Shown here piece after piece: positions 44,640 to 54,500 of a DNA stretch of 64,000 bases; the stretch's first letter is position 1, and each line of letters opens with the position of its first letter. Made by a program: the position numbers and the translations under genes. The notes beneath the pieces were generated by a model that was not told the origin of the DNA, did no database searches, and saw only the letters and a program-made list of their open reading frames with translations. The stretch spans positions 310,001 through 374,000 of the forward strand of contig JACKLR010000002.1 of assembly GCA_024235795.1 (NCBI GenBank), in the 5' to 3' direction. This stretch comes from Burkholderiales bacterium. Its GTDB lineage: Bacteria > Pseudomonadota > Gammaproteobacteria > Burkholderiales > Nitrosomonadaceae.

Positions 44640-44803
44640 TTGTGATACCCGCTGATACTGATTAAAATTCTGCCGTCCGGTGCTTTGATAAATTCTTTAC
44701 CACGTAACCAATCTCCACGATAAATTTTAGAGTTTATCGCTTCCGGTGTATAGCCTGTTTCTTCGCAGAATTTTTTAATGGTTACGTAGTTTGCGCCGGT
44801 CAT
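44516..44803 (-). CDS. Excisionase-like small DNA-binding protein
   Basis: 95 residues starting MTGANYVTIKKFCEETGYTPEAINSKIYRGDW, a winged-helix Xis/MerR-like fold, followed by GRILISISGYHKWAE. Such proteins direct the integrase towards excision. It is upstream of the integrase on the same strand, and its C-terminal third overlaps the integrase start in another frame, an arrangement seen in phages and islands with this integrase type. Confidence 0.75.
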   Translation of the reverse strand: MTGANYVTIKKFCEETGYTPEAINSKIYRGDWLRGKEFIKAPDGRILISISGYHKWAETNIQASQQVAQRRLPSASTIKDKNAANGSSCSPLPLT

Positions 44804-44868
44804 CTGTGTTTCTGCCAGTAAAAAGTTTTCTCAGTACATATTGTTTTTTTTAAATTAAAATTTTGTTG

Positions 44869-45297
44869 TTAACCCAAGATCACAAGAACCAATATCGCTG
44901 AAACCAACACCAGACAGGCAGCCAGCAAATTCATGATGGCCGCCTGCCTGGAAATTCTGTTTATCTCATGGATTTCATGATTAATTTCGATTCTGATTTT
45001 TTCGCTGATCAATTGCATGCTCTGATCTATCAACTGATCATTGTTTTTGCTGAAATGGTTTTGTTGTGTGTTAATCAGCGCATTGGCTTTTTTACTGGCA
45101 TATGAATGCCATTGGTTAAAACTTTCCTGCAAGATCGCTTCATATTTGCTCAGCAGTTCAGCATGCGCTTTTTCATTCTGTTCCAGCAATACTTCATTCA
45201 GTGTGTGCATCATTAGCACAGGATCATCTTTGGTCAGAACAATGTCGTGTTCTGACGCAATCCGTTTAATCAATGCATCCAGCCTGTCGTTGTTCAT
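44869..45297 (-). CDS. traM: TraM-like conjugal transfer protein
   Basis: 142 residues, mostly charged helices (VLLEQNEKAHAELLSKYEAILQESFNQWHSYASKKANALI). One C-terminal membrane segment follows (AAIMNLLAACLVLVSAILVLVILG). Size, topology and position after traL match TraM of the IncP plasmid RP4. The role in transfer is not defined. It overlaps the end of traL by 4 bases. Confidence 0.75.
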   Translation of the reverse strand: MNNDRLDALIKRIASEHDIVLTKDDPVLMMHTLNEVLLEQNEKAHAELLSKYEAILQESFNQWHSYASKKANALINTQQNHFSKNNDQLIDQSMQLISEKIRIEINHEIHEINRISRQAAIMNLLAACLVLVSAILVLVILG

Positions 45298-46025
45298 GAC
45301 AATACCGCAGCCACGTTTTCCAGAGTAGTAAACAACTGTCTTCTGATGATGGTTAACCGCTGGCGTACCATCACCGGTAGCGCGCTGTTTTTGAGTGCTT
45401 CATCAAACGTGAATTTCGATTGCAGGATTTCAGTCAAATCCTTGCCGAAAGTCTCCGGTTTGTAGTGTGGAATTCTAATGATGGCCGATACCCGCGCCTT
45501 GTTATCAAGGTACGCTTTCATTTCCTCAAATTGTTTGCCGTTCATGGTGATCTCGCCCCAATAAGGATTAAGCCAGACCACAAACAATGCTTCCTTTGGA
45601 AACTGTTTCACGAGATGTACAAAACCGTTCAGTGTGTCGAGTAATGCCTGGCTGCCGGTAATTACGGTATGAACAACCAGTTCATGCCCCATATCCAGCA
45701 ACAATGCCGGAATCTGATTGCTGATCAGGTAGTGCGACATCGGCACAAAAGTACTCGCGCCATTATCGATAATGACATCGGTTTCTGTGTTGGCGATGAG
45801 TTCGATCAGATCGTCAAACTTCCTGGGATCGATCTCGTCGTTGTTCATGACATTAATCTGCTTAACATTGAGTTTCTTGAAACCGTAAAACGTGGCATTG
45901 ACCGGATCGGTATCAATGCACAACGGATTTTTGCCTTTGGCGATTCTGTGTTGTGCCAATGTCGATGAGATAAACGATTTACCAACGCCGCCTTTACCTT
46001 GCAGAATCATGTGTATCTTAGCCAT
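45294..46025 (-). CDS. traL: TraL-like ParA/MinD-type ATPase
   Basis: 243-residue P-loop ATPase of the RP4 TraL type. The deviant Walker A is QGKGGVGKSFISSTLAQH (residues 9-26), and the switch-like LCIDTDPVNATFYGF and DVIIDNGAS follow. In IncP plasmids TraL is encoded next to TraK at oriT. It overlaps both neighbours by about one codon (traK stop/traL start at 46025, traM start at 45297), indicating translational coupling. Its exact action in transfer is unknown. Confidence 0.85.
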   Translation of the reverse strand: MAKIHMILQGKGGVGKSFISSTLAQHRIAKGKNPLCIDTDPVNATFYGFKKLNVKQINVMNNDEIDPRKFDDLIELIANTETDVIIDNGASTFVPMSHYLISNQIPALLLDMGHELVVHTVITGSQALLDTLNGFVHLVKQFPKEALFVVWLNPYWGEITMNGKQFEEMKAYLDNKARVSAIIRIPHYKPETFGKDLTEILQSKFTFDEALKNSALPVMVRQRLTIIRRQLFTTLENVAAVLS

Positions 46026-46363
46026 CAGATAAGCTCCTCTTTTTCGGTTGCAGAATTAAAACGAAATCCTTCCTGATCGGTGGTTGCTGTTTTGGCAGAT
46101 GATTTGTGTTGTTTTTGTTTGCTGTCATTAGTGATGTGACGGTTCACCAACGTTCTGAACCATTGATAAGAGCATTTAATCTTTCCCTCGTCATATAACG
46201 TGTCCCATACCTGGTACACCGTCCAGCCATCCTGTAATGCTTGTTCTATATCCGGCTTCAATGCGATAAACACCGGCAAAAACTTTTTGCCGGTATTTTT
46301 GTACTTGTCTGTAAATAGCGCGATACGTTCTGATAAGGTTTTGGTCATCACAATCTTCCCCAT
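46025..46363 (-). CDS. traK: TraK-like oriT-binding protein
   Basis: 112 residues with MTKTLSERIALFTDKY and a helix-turn-helix-like part DGWTVYQVWDTLYDEGKIKCSYQWFRTLVNRH. TraK of RP4 binds the intrinsically bent oriT flank and shapes the relaxosome. Here too it is the first gene leftwards from the presumed oriT. The second Met (MTKTLSER, residue 6) is an alternative start. It is followed directly by traL. Confidence 0.8.
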   Translation of the reverse strand: MGKIVMTKTLSERIALFTDKYKNTGKKFLPVFIALKPDIEQALQDGWTVYQVWDTLYDEGKIKCSYQWFRTLVNRHITNDSKQKQHKSSAKTATTDQEGFRFNSATEKEELI

Positions 46364-46755
46364 ATCAAATTATTCTTTGGCGGCAATGATTTTTTTTTGA
46401 GTTTTTTTATTTTTTTCTAAAAAAATTTCCCACTCCATTTTCAAGTATCTTTTACTTGCCTTGAAGTTGCTTTTAGTTTCATTTTGTTTCTTTCCGTTTC
46501 TTTTGCTTTTTTATCCTTTCTTTTTGTTTCAAAAACACTTTCTTTTACTTGAAAGAAGCTTCTTGAAAGCATTTTTAAAGGTGTTGAAATTATAATATAA
46601 CGAAAATTAACTGTTTGCAAACTTATAATATAGTGGTAGTATATTTTAAAAAACTAACACAACAGGGCAAGATATGTGGAGATGGCCATCTCCACGCAAA
46701 CTTTATTCGCAAATACTTTGCTCAACGTTGATCTTGCTCTACGAGGTAAGCGGAA
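46364..46755. other. oriT: Probable origin of transfer (oriT) between traK and traJ
   Basis: About 390 non-coding bases with pyrimidine-rich, T-tract-laden DNA at 46390-46550. Such DNA is likely to be bent, as at RP4 oriT, where TraK binds. Near traJ there is a perfect 20-base palindrome (GTGGAGATGG and its complement) at 46676-46695. A wider inverted pair encloses it: AGGGCAAGAT at 46664-46673 and ATCTTGCTCT at 46731-46740, 9 of 10 matching. ATCTTGC resembles MOB-P nic regions (RP4: ATCCTGC). A 12-base palindrome AAGAAGCTTCTT lies at 46553-46564. The location fits the IncP map exactly. Confidence 0.65.
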
Positions 46756-47169
46756 ATGACAGTTATAGAGCGCCAAACAGGTAGTGAAAAACAGAAGACT
46801 GTAGATGCTAATGAAGGAACAAAGTACGCAAAAAGTACAAAACGGGATAAGCGCCTCAGAGTTCCTGTATTGCCGGAGGAGGAAATAATGATCAAAGCAA
46901 AAGCCATCGAAGCCGGATTAACTATTGCCGAGTATCTACGCAATCTAGGTATGGGTTATACCGTACCCAGCGTTATCGATAACCGGCAGGTAGATGCGCT
47001 GCTTAAAATCAACGCCGACCTGGGGAGACTTGGCGGATTGATCAAACTGTGGCTCACCAATGACAGCCGCACAAAATACATCGGCAAATCACAGTTACAT
47101 ATGACGCTGGACACAATCCGGGAAACACAAAGCGCGATGCTCAATGAAATTATCAAACTCAGGAAGTGA
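46756..47169 (+). CDS. traJ: TraJ/MobC-like relaxosome accessory protein
   Basis: 137 residues. A basic ribbon-helix-helix-like segment (KRDKRLRVPVLPEEEIMIKAKAIEAGLTIAEYLRNLGMGY) is followed by a helical C-terminus (VDALLKINADLGRLGGLIKLWLTND) that fits TraJ of RP4 and the MobC group. TraJ binds next to nic and helps TraI load. It is the first gene rightwards from oriT, with traI 40 bases downstream. Confidence 0.85.
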   Translation: MTVIERQTGSEKQKTVDANEGTKYAKSTKRDKRLRVPVLPEEEIMIKAKAIEAGLTIAEYLRNLGMGYTVPSVIDNRQVDALLKINADLGRLGGLIKLWLTNDSRTKYIGKSQLHMTLDTIRETQSAMLNEIIKLRK

Positions 47170-47208
47170 TATTCGGAATAACCAAATTACTTAAGCCGCT
47201 TAAACACC

Positions 47209-48834
47209 ATGATCGCTAAAATCATCCCTATCAAATCGATACGCAAAAGCAACTTCTCTGCTTTGGTAAAGTATCTGACCGATCCGCAAGGCAAAACCGA
47301 GCGTATCGGACAGATTGCGGTTACCAACTGCTACACCGATGAAATGACAGCAGCATTGCTTGAAATCCAAAATACGCAGGAAATGAACAAGCGCGCCAAA
47401 TCTGATAAAACCTGTCACCTGGTGTTGAGTTTCCCGGAAGGCGAGCGGTTATCCAATGTCCAACTGAATGAAATAGAAGAACGGTTTTGTGATGCATTGG
47501 GGTTTGGTGAACATCAACGCATCAGTGTCGTGCATGACGACACTAATAACCTGCACATCCATATTGCGATCAACAAGATTCATCCGCGCAAACTGACGAT
47601 CCACAATCCTTATTACGACTATAAAAAAGTCGCAACACTGTGTGAGCAGATAGAACAGGAATACGGACTGACAAAAGTTAATCACGAAACCAAGCTAGAT
47701 AAATCCTCACGTATCATTCAGGACATCGAATCCAATGCGGGTATTGAGAGCTTGCTTGGCTGGATACGGCGCGAGTGCCTTGATGACATCAAACAAGCTG
47801 ATACCTGGCAGGATTTGCATCAGGTTCTGCAAGACCATGGTCTTGAAATCAAAGAACGTGGCAACGGCTTGGTGTTTGTTTCCAGCAATGGTGTTGCTGT
47901 TAAAGCGAGTTCGGTTGACCGGTCTTTATCGAAACCGAATTTGATCAAACGGCTGGGTGCTTTTGAACCGGCTATAGATACACCACAAACAAATAATCAA
48001 AGCACCCAAACAACAGAAGCAAAAGCTAAACACTATCAACCCAAACCGCTGCACAACAAAGTTGATACTTCCAGATTATATGAACGTTACCAGCAACAAC
48101 AAGCCAGTGCATCTTCTCGGCGTAATGAACAGTGGCTTAAATTACGGAAACAACGCGACCTGTTGATTGAACGCGCCAAACAGGAAGCCAGAAGTAAGCG
48201 CGGCATCATCAAATATGTACAGGCCGGGCCGCTTGGCAAGAAAGCCTTGTATGCAACCGTCAGTCTTCAATTCAAAACAACACTGGATGAAATCAAGCGT
48301 GATTACCGCAAAGCCTATGCACGATTGAAAACAGATTCCCGCAGAATGTCATGGCTGGATTGGCTGACGGTTGAAGTTAAAAACGGCAATGTCGAAGCGC
48401 TTTCAGTATTACGCGCCAGAAGTAAAAGAGAAAGCAGAAGTGGTGCAGTTATGGGTGATCATATTACTGGAAACAAATACAATAACGACCAGTCCAGAAA
48501 ATATGAAATTGAGTCCATAGCCAAAGATGGAACCGTGATCTACAAAGTTGGTAACACGGCTGTTCGTGATGATGGCAAGCGGTTGTTTGTCTCTCAAAGT
48601 GCTTTGGATGATTCTTTGGTTGACGTGCTGCAAGTTGCCATCAACAAGTACGGCAATCACCTGTCGGTTCATGGAACAGATACATTCAAATCTGCGGTTG
48701 TTCGGACGGCGGCACAAAACAGAATTCGCATCACATTTGATGATCCGGAACTTGAGCGGTACAGCAGTCAATTGATGAAACAAATTGTATTCCAGAAACG
48801 ATCCAAAACTTCAACGCTTCAAAGGAGTCTGTGA
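47209..48834 (+). CDS. traI: TraI relaxase (MOB-P type)
   Basis: 541-residue DNA-nicking enzyme that starts conjugative transfer. Motif I has Tyr22 in SALVKYLTDP, the same number as the nicking Tyr22 of RP4 TraI. Motif III is HDDTNNLHIHIAINKIHP with His116 and His118, again at the RP4 positions. Motif II is near LVLSFPEGERLS. The C-terminal region is shorter than RP4 TraI (732 residues) and contains a toxin- or primase-like LPD7-type end (YEIESIAKDGTVIYKVGNTAVRDDGKRLFVS). It overlaps traG by one base (TGATG). Confidence 0.94.
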   Translation: MIAKIIPIKSIRKSNFSALVKYLTDPQGKTERIGQIAVTNCYTDEMTAALLEIQNTQEMNKRAKSDKTCHLVLSFPEGERLSNVQLNEIEERFCDALGFGEHQRISVVHDDTNNLHIHIAINKIHPRKLTIHNPYYDYKKVATLCEQIEQEYGLTKVNHETKLDKSSRIIQDIESNAGIESLLGWIRRECLDDIKQADTWQDLHQVLQDHGLEIKERGNGLVFVSSNGVAVKASSVDRSLSKPNLIKRLGAFEPAIDTPQTNNQSTQTTEAKAKHYQPKPLHNKVDTSRLYERYQQQQASASSRRNEQWLKLRKQRDLLIERAKQEARSKRGIIKYVQAGPLGKKALYATVSLQFKTTLDEIKRDYRKAYARLKTDSRRMSWLDWLTVEVKNGNVEALSVLRARSKRESRSGAVMGDHITGNKYNNDQSRKYEIESIAKDGTVIYKVGNTAVRDDGKRLFVSQSALDDSLVDVLQVAINKYGNHLSVHGTDTFKSAVVRTAAQNRIRITFDDPELERYSSQLMKQIVFQKRSKTSTLQRSL

Positions 48835-50726
48835 TGAACAAATACAATCCCGGTTTCCAGGAAAACAAAAACGAAAAGAAAGATGCGTTGATCATACGCT
48901 TGCTCGCAATCGTTTTTTTGATTGGCGGGTTTCAGGTGGCAACACAGTATTTTGCACACCAGTTCAATTATCAGGATCAGCTCGGATCGCATTTTAATCA
49001 AATTTATGCGCCCTGGTCGATTGTGATCTGGAGTATTCAATGGTATGACAAACATCCAGGCATCTTCGATTTGGCTGCCGGTTACGGAATCCTGTTTTCC
49101 AGTGTCGGATTGATACTGGTGTTGATCGTCAAGATGATGCTCGCTAATTCTTCGCGGGCCAACCGTAATCTGTATGGTTCAGCACGATGGGCAGACAAAA
49201 AGGATATCGAAGCGGCCGGACTGTTATCTTCCAGAAAGAACAAAAGCGGTGAAGCGGTTTATGTCGGCGCTTGGCGTGATAAATCCGGCAAAACGCACTA
49301 TCTAAAACACAGCGGTCCAGAGCATGTATTGTGTTTTGCGCCGACCCGCTCGGGTAAAGGTGTGAGCCTGGTCATTCCGACCTTGCTGTCGTGGACACAA
49401 AGTGCTGTCATTACTGACCTCAAAGGCGAACTCTGGGCGTTAACATCCGGGTGGCGCAAGCACTATGCCAACAATAACGTGTTGCGTTTCGATCCGGCAT
49501 CTGTTTCTAGCTGTCGCTGGAATCCGCTCGATGAAATCATTATTGGCAGCGGCACAGAAGTAGCCGATGTGCAAAATCTCGTAAACCTGATCGTCGATCC
49601 TGATGGCAAGGGACTGGAAACCCACTGGCAAAAGACGGCGCATGCGCTATTGGTTGGATTGATTCTGCATGTGCTGTACAAGTCGGAGCATGAAGGCACA
49701 CCTGCAACACTACCCGCTGTCGATGCATTGTTGTCCGATCCTGACCGCGATATCCGTGAACTCTGGATGGAAATGATCATGCCGGAAAATGGTAACGCAC
49801 ATCCGGTTATCGCAGCCAGTGCCAAGGATATGCTGGACCGGCCTGAAGAAGAAGCCGGTTCCGTGTTATCAACCGCAAAATCGTATTTGGCTTTGTATCG
49901 CGATCCGATTGTTGCAAACAATATCAGTGATTCGGATTTCTGTATCCGTGATCTGATGCACCAGAGTAACCCTGTCAGTCTTTATATTGTTTCACACCCG
50001 AACGATAAATCGCGACTGCGTCCGCTAATTCGCATCCTGATCAATATGATCGTTAGGAAACTGGCTGGTCAGATGGCATTTCAAAATGGTGAACCGGTTA
50101 CGCACTACAAGCATCGGTTGTTGCTCATGCTCGATGAATTTCCAAGTTTGGGTAAATTGGAAATCTTCCAGGAATCTTTGGCGTTTATTGCGGGTTACGG
50201 TATCAAGGCGTATCTAATCTGCCAGGATATCAACCAGCTTAAAAGCCGTGAATCGGGATACGGCCACGATGAAGCGATTACCTCGAACTGTCATATCCAG
50301 ACCGCGTTTGCGCCCAACCGTATAGAAACCGCAGAACACTTATCCAAACTCACCGGCCAGACTACGGTAATTAAAGAACAGATCACCACGAGCGGTAGAC
50401 GGTCATCGATGATGCATGGCCATGTCACACGCACACTACAGGAGACACAGCGTGCTTTACTAACACCGGACGAATGCATGCGCCTGCCGGGTGCAACCAA
50501 AGATGCAAACGGCAGAATTACCAAACCGGGCGACATGATTATCTATGTTGCCGGATATCCTGCGATTTATGGCGTACAACCGTTGTACTTCCAGGATGAA
50601 ACATTTGCCGCGCGCGCCAAAGTTGATCCGCCAATATCAAGCGACCGGGTGACCAGCTCTTTTGATGGTGCCGGTGCTGATTCTGGCACTGGCACTGATA
50701 CTGGCGCTGGAACTTCAAGACTATGA
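48834..50726 (+). CDS. traG: TraG/VirD4-type coupling protein
   Basis: 630-residue inner-membrane ATPase that passes the relaxosome to the type IV channel. Two N-terminal membrane helices are visible (IIRLLAIVFLIGGFQVATQYF and GYGILFSSVGLILVLIVKMML). Walker A is FAPTRSGKGVSLVIPTLL at about 168-185, and Walker B is LLLMLDEFPSLGKLE. The ATG at 48834 is preceded by AAGGAGT. A Gly/Thr-rich tail (GADSGTGTDTGAGTS) ends it. The stop overlaps traF. A coupling protein implies that the element is more than passively mobilised. Confidence 0.94.
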   Translation: MNKYNPGFQENKNEKKDALIIRLLAIVFLIGGFQVATQYFAHQFNYQDQLGSHFNQIYAPWSIVIWSIQWYDKHPGIFDLAAGYGILFSSVGLILVLIVKMMLANSSRANRNLYGSARWADKKDIEAAGLLSSRKNKSGEAVYVGAWRDKSGKTHYLKHSGPEHVLCFAPTRSGKGVSLVIPTLLSWTQSAVITDLKGELWALTSGWRKHYANNNVLRFDPASVSSCRWNPLDEIIIGSGTEVADVQNLVNLIVDPDGKGLETHWQKTAHALLVGLILHVLYKSEHEGTPATLPAVDALLSDPDRDIRELWMEMIMPENGNAHPVIAASAKDMLDRPEEEAGSVLSTAKSYLALYRDPIVANNISDSDFCIRDLMHQSNPVSLYIVSHPNDKSRLRPLIRILINMIVRKLAGQMAFQNGEPVTHYKHRLLLMLDEFPSLGKLEIFQESLAFIAGYGIKAYLICQDINQLKSRESGYGHDEAITSNCHIQTAFAPNRIETAEHLSKLTGQTTVIKEQITTSGRRSSMMHGHVTRTLQETQRALLTPDECMRLPGATKDANGRITKPGDMIIYVAGYPAIYGVQPLYFQDETFAARAKVDPPISSDRVTSSFDGAGADSGTGTDTGAGTSRL

Positions 50727-51277
50727 TGATGAACAAGCCGCTCAAAATCCTGGCTATCGGTGTGCTGATACTCAGTATCGGTCTGTTTGTGCTGAGCATT
50801 GTCTTGCGGTTTGGCGGGTTTTATATCAACACCACTCCAAGCCTACCGGTTGGTTTGTACAGGATTGTTGATGAACCGGTTTTAAAAGGCGCATACGTTG
50901 CATTCTGTCCGCCGCAAAGCGATGTGTTTGAATGGGCTGTCGCCAGAGGCTATATCAATGCAGGTAATTGTCCTGGCGGTACCGGCCAACTGCTCAAACG
51001 TGTCCATGCAGTAGCCGGTGATACGGTTTTGATTGATGAAACCGGAATTACGGTTAATGGCCAATGGTTACTGAACAGCACACCGCTATCCACCGATACC
51101 TTTGGTACTGTATTGCCACAACACCATTTTAATGCGGCACTCGGTGAATCCGAGTATTTGTTGTTATCCGACCTGAATCCCCACTCATTTGATGCACGCT
51201 ACTTTGGCGTTATCAACCATGCACAGATTGTGCATGTAGTACGCCCCGTTATTACCTTCAATCTTCAAGAGGAGTGA
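50723..51277 (+). CDS. traF: TraF-like signal-peptidase-type maturation protease
   Basis: 184 residues, S26 family. In RP4 TraF cleaves and cyclises the pilin TrbC. An N-terminal membrane helix (ILAIGVLILSIGLFVLSIVL) leads to the serine motif NTTPSLPVGLYRI. The lysine motif LLKRVHAVAGDTVLIDETG and the end LSDLNPHSFDARYFGVI are also present. Three successive ATGs at the start leave the exact first codon open. It overlaps traG by 4 bases. Its presence implies a pilin gene somewhere, which is not in the window. Confidence 0.9.
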   Translation: MMMNKPLKILAIGVLILSIGLFVLSIVLRFGGFYINTTPSLPVGLYRIVDEPVLKGAYVAFCPPQSDVFEWAVARGYINAGNCPGGTGQLLKRVHAVAGDTVLIDETGITVNGQWLLNSTPLSTDTFGTVLPQHHFNAALGESEYLLLSDLNPHSFDARYFGVINHAQIVHVVRPVITFNLQEE

Positions 51278-51282
51278 TTGCC

Positions 51283-51525
51283 ATGAATAATCCTGCAGAT
51301 GATGACATAAACCTGGATATCTCAGATACCGGTCTGAGCGACCAGGAGATGAAACGTCAGTTGATAGCGCAAAAGCTGACTGATGCACAAACACTTGGAT
51401 TCCAGGCGGAATTTGATCCCGATGAAGCGGAACTGCTCGGCGCATTTGAGGAAGACGCCTTGAGTGAATTTGAAGCGCTGGATAGCAGTATCGATCAACC
51501 GGATTCCGTTGCTGGAGGGCAATAA
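51283..51525 (+). CDS. Small acidic protein at the traD position
   Basis: 80 residues from the ATG at 51283, which has GAGGAG ahead of it. It is very acidic (MNNPADDDINLDIS, FDPDEAELLGAFEEDALSEFEAL). There is no signal or membrane part. In RP4 a small gene, traD, lies between traE/traF and traC. This one sits in the corresponding place but I cannot show homology. Confidence 0.6.
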   Translation: MNNPADDDINLDISDTGLSDQEMKRQLIAQKLTDAQTLGFQAEFDPDEAELLGAFEEDALSEFEALDSSIDQPDSVAGGQ

Positions 51526-51526
51526 C

Positions 51527-54500
51527 ATGGACAAATCCAGAAAAGCCTACCATGAGCAGGTTGCCGAGAGTTTGATCACACAATTAAAACAAGGCACGGC
51601 ACCATGGCAAAAACCCTGGCAGCCGGGCGATCCGTTGCTGTCGTTCCCGCATAATCCTACCACCCAAAAACGCTACCGTGGCATTAATGCCTTGTATCTG
51701 ATGAGCCAGGATTATGCCGATCCACGCTGGTTAACGTACAAACAGGCTACCGGTTTGGGCGCTCAGGTACGAAAAGGTGAGAAAAGCACCTGGATTCAAT
51801 ACTGGAAGTTTACCGATGAGCGTATCAAAAAAGACGATAACGGCAATCCGGTGTTTAATAGTGACGGCAAGCATGTCAAAGAAACGGTTAAGTTAGAACG
51901 TCCGCGTGTGTTTTATGCTTCCGTATTCAATGCCGAACAGATCGACAACCTGCCAGAACTGACTATCGAACCACCAACTTGGAATCCGATAGAGCGTGTA
52001 GAACTGATACTGCAAGCATCCAGTGCCACTATTGAACATGGTGAATATGACCGGGCGTTTTACCGGCCAGTAACCGACCGCATACACCTGCCGCACAGAC
52101 ACCAGTTTGAAACACCGGATCGCTATTACGCGACAGCACTGCATGAACTTGGTCACTGGACGGGACATGAATCACGTCTGAACCGTGATCTGGCACATCC
52201 CTTTGGCAGTGAAGGCTATGCACGCGAAGAATTGCGTGCCGAGATTGCGAGTATGTTACTTGGGCATGAACTCGGTATCGGTCATGATCCCGGTCAACAT
52301 GTCGCGTACGTCGCATCATGGATTAAAGCTTTGGAAGAAGATCCCACAGAAATATTCCGTGCTGCAGCAGATGCGGAAAAAATCCAGGACTATGTACTGG
52401 CATTTGCAAGACAACAGGAATTGGTTGAACAGGAGGCCATCAAAATGGATGAGATCAGACAAAACATTGCAACATATACCGCCAATCTCGCACCCGATCT
52501 TGCCACGGTGGCACAGCTCAACAGTCGGCAACTACAAAAACTACTCGAACACTTGCCTACACAACAACAAAACGCGATGTATCTGGTCGCCGATGCACTG
52601 AAATTCTGCAGGAACTTAAGCATCGACAATCTCGAGTTTGAAGAAGTATCGCAAGACAAACTGGGATTTGCCATTCCCGCCGACTGGAACGGACGTGTGC
52701 AGATTCAAGGCAACGTAATTGAGACGAATGATAACGGTAAAAACCATGTTGTAGCGGCAAAAGAATTAGGTGTTGATCCTGAATTCTGGGGTGTTTATGC
52801 GCAGCGTAACGATCAGACCTGGGTTTGGATGGCGGACTTCGATGTGGAACAACAAGCCATCAATACAGCGCAAAAACTTGCATTAATCGATGCCATGGCC
52901 GAGCGCAACGAATATGAAAAGGGTGTAAAACTTGCCCGCATTGATGAATTGCGGATTTGTAACAATCCGCACAGCACCGAGGAAGAAATTGACGCGGCCA
53001 AAGAACAACGCAAACACGCTGAAATGCTGGCCATGCAAAACGATGCAGACTTTAACAAAAGGAGGCAGGCTATGGAAACCGGTCAAACCAATACCGTTCA
53101 ACAAAATACGAACGAGTCGATTCAAAAAAGTCAAAACCAACATAGTATTAAAGAAAGTGACCATACATCACATGCATCACGCCAATACCTGGTCGTACCG
53201 TATAGCGAAAAAGACCAGGCCAAAGCTGCCGGTGCGCGTTGGGATAAGGTAGCCAAAGCATGGTATGTCGGTGAAAACGCAGATATCCGTGCATTGCAGC
53301 GCTGGTTGCCGGAAAATGTACCGGCACAGCAAAACCCTGCCATCAATGCACAAACTGAATTTGCTACTGTGCTTCGTGATAACGGTTGTATTGTGGACGG
53401 CAATCATCCGATCATGGACGGACTGTCACACCGCATCAAGGTTGAAGGCGACCGGCCTGGTGAAAAATCCGGTTTTTATGTGGTGCATATGGATGGTCAT
53501 CCTGCCGGATATTTTAATAATCACCGTACCAAAGTTGATATACGCTGGAGAGCAAAAGGTTATTCGTTAACCGAATCACAAAAGGCTGCTTTTGCTGCAC
53601 AGGTGGCTATTAAACAACAGGCGCGCAAAGCCGAACAACAAGTGCAGTATGCCAAAGTTGCACAAGCCATCAAAGAACTATTGGCCATTGCACCGTCTGC
53701 CAATACTGATCATCCTTATTTGCAGGATAAAAACGCAAGGCCAAACGGATTAAAAATCGTGCCACAAAATGCTGATGGCCTGCCCAAAGATTCTATCATC
53801 AAGATTTGCCAGGATCGGCAGGAGGTCAAAACGGTACGTGATGAACATCCCGACAGTCTTGTATTTGTCGCCGATGATCTGTTGCTGCCGATTTATGATG
53901 TGAATGGAAACATCTGGAGTGCACAGACGATTCAACCGAACGGCACCAAATTGTTTGTGGCGGGCAGTCAGAAGGAAGGTCACTTTCATGTGGTGGATGG
54001 GAACAGCGAAGGATTAGCGGCATTAACAGCACTGGATAACGCCAAAGCCATCATCATCGCTGAAGGTTATTCCACTGCCGATACCGTGTCACAGGCTATG
54101 AATTGTCCGGTTGTGGCGGCATTTGATTCAGGCAATCTCATACCGGTTACAAAACTGTTGCATGACAAGTATCCCAACAAACCCATTGTTATCGCCGGTG
54201 ATGACGATCTGCACCTGATCGCCCTCAACGGCAAAAACACCGGCAGGGAAAAAGCGCAGGAAGCTGCACAATCAGTTAACGGTGTTACGGTGTTTCCGGT
54301 CTTCGCACTCAATGAACAGGCATCGCAGAAACTCAGCGATTTTAACGATCTGGCCAATAAAAGCGCATTGGGCATGAACGCTGTCAAGCGGCAGGTTGGT
54401 GCTGGAATTGAAAAAGCGATTCAGCTTAATACGATTCAGAAGCATACGATTCAAAAACACCAATCCCAGCTTCAACAGGGTAAAACCCAAAACCAGCCAC

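Noticed and set aside
46553..46564. Palindrome AAGAAGCTTCTT as nic-site hairpin
   Set aside because: It is far from the stronger nested palindromes next to traJ and has no nic-like sequence beside it; mentioned only as a part of the oriT region.
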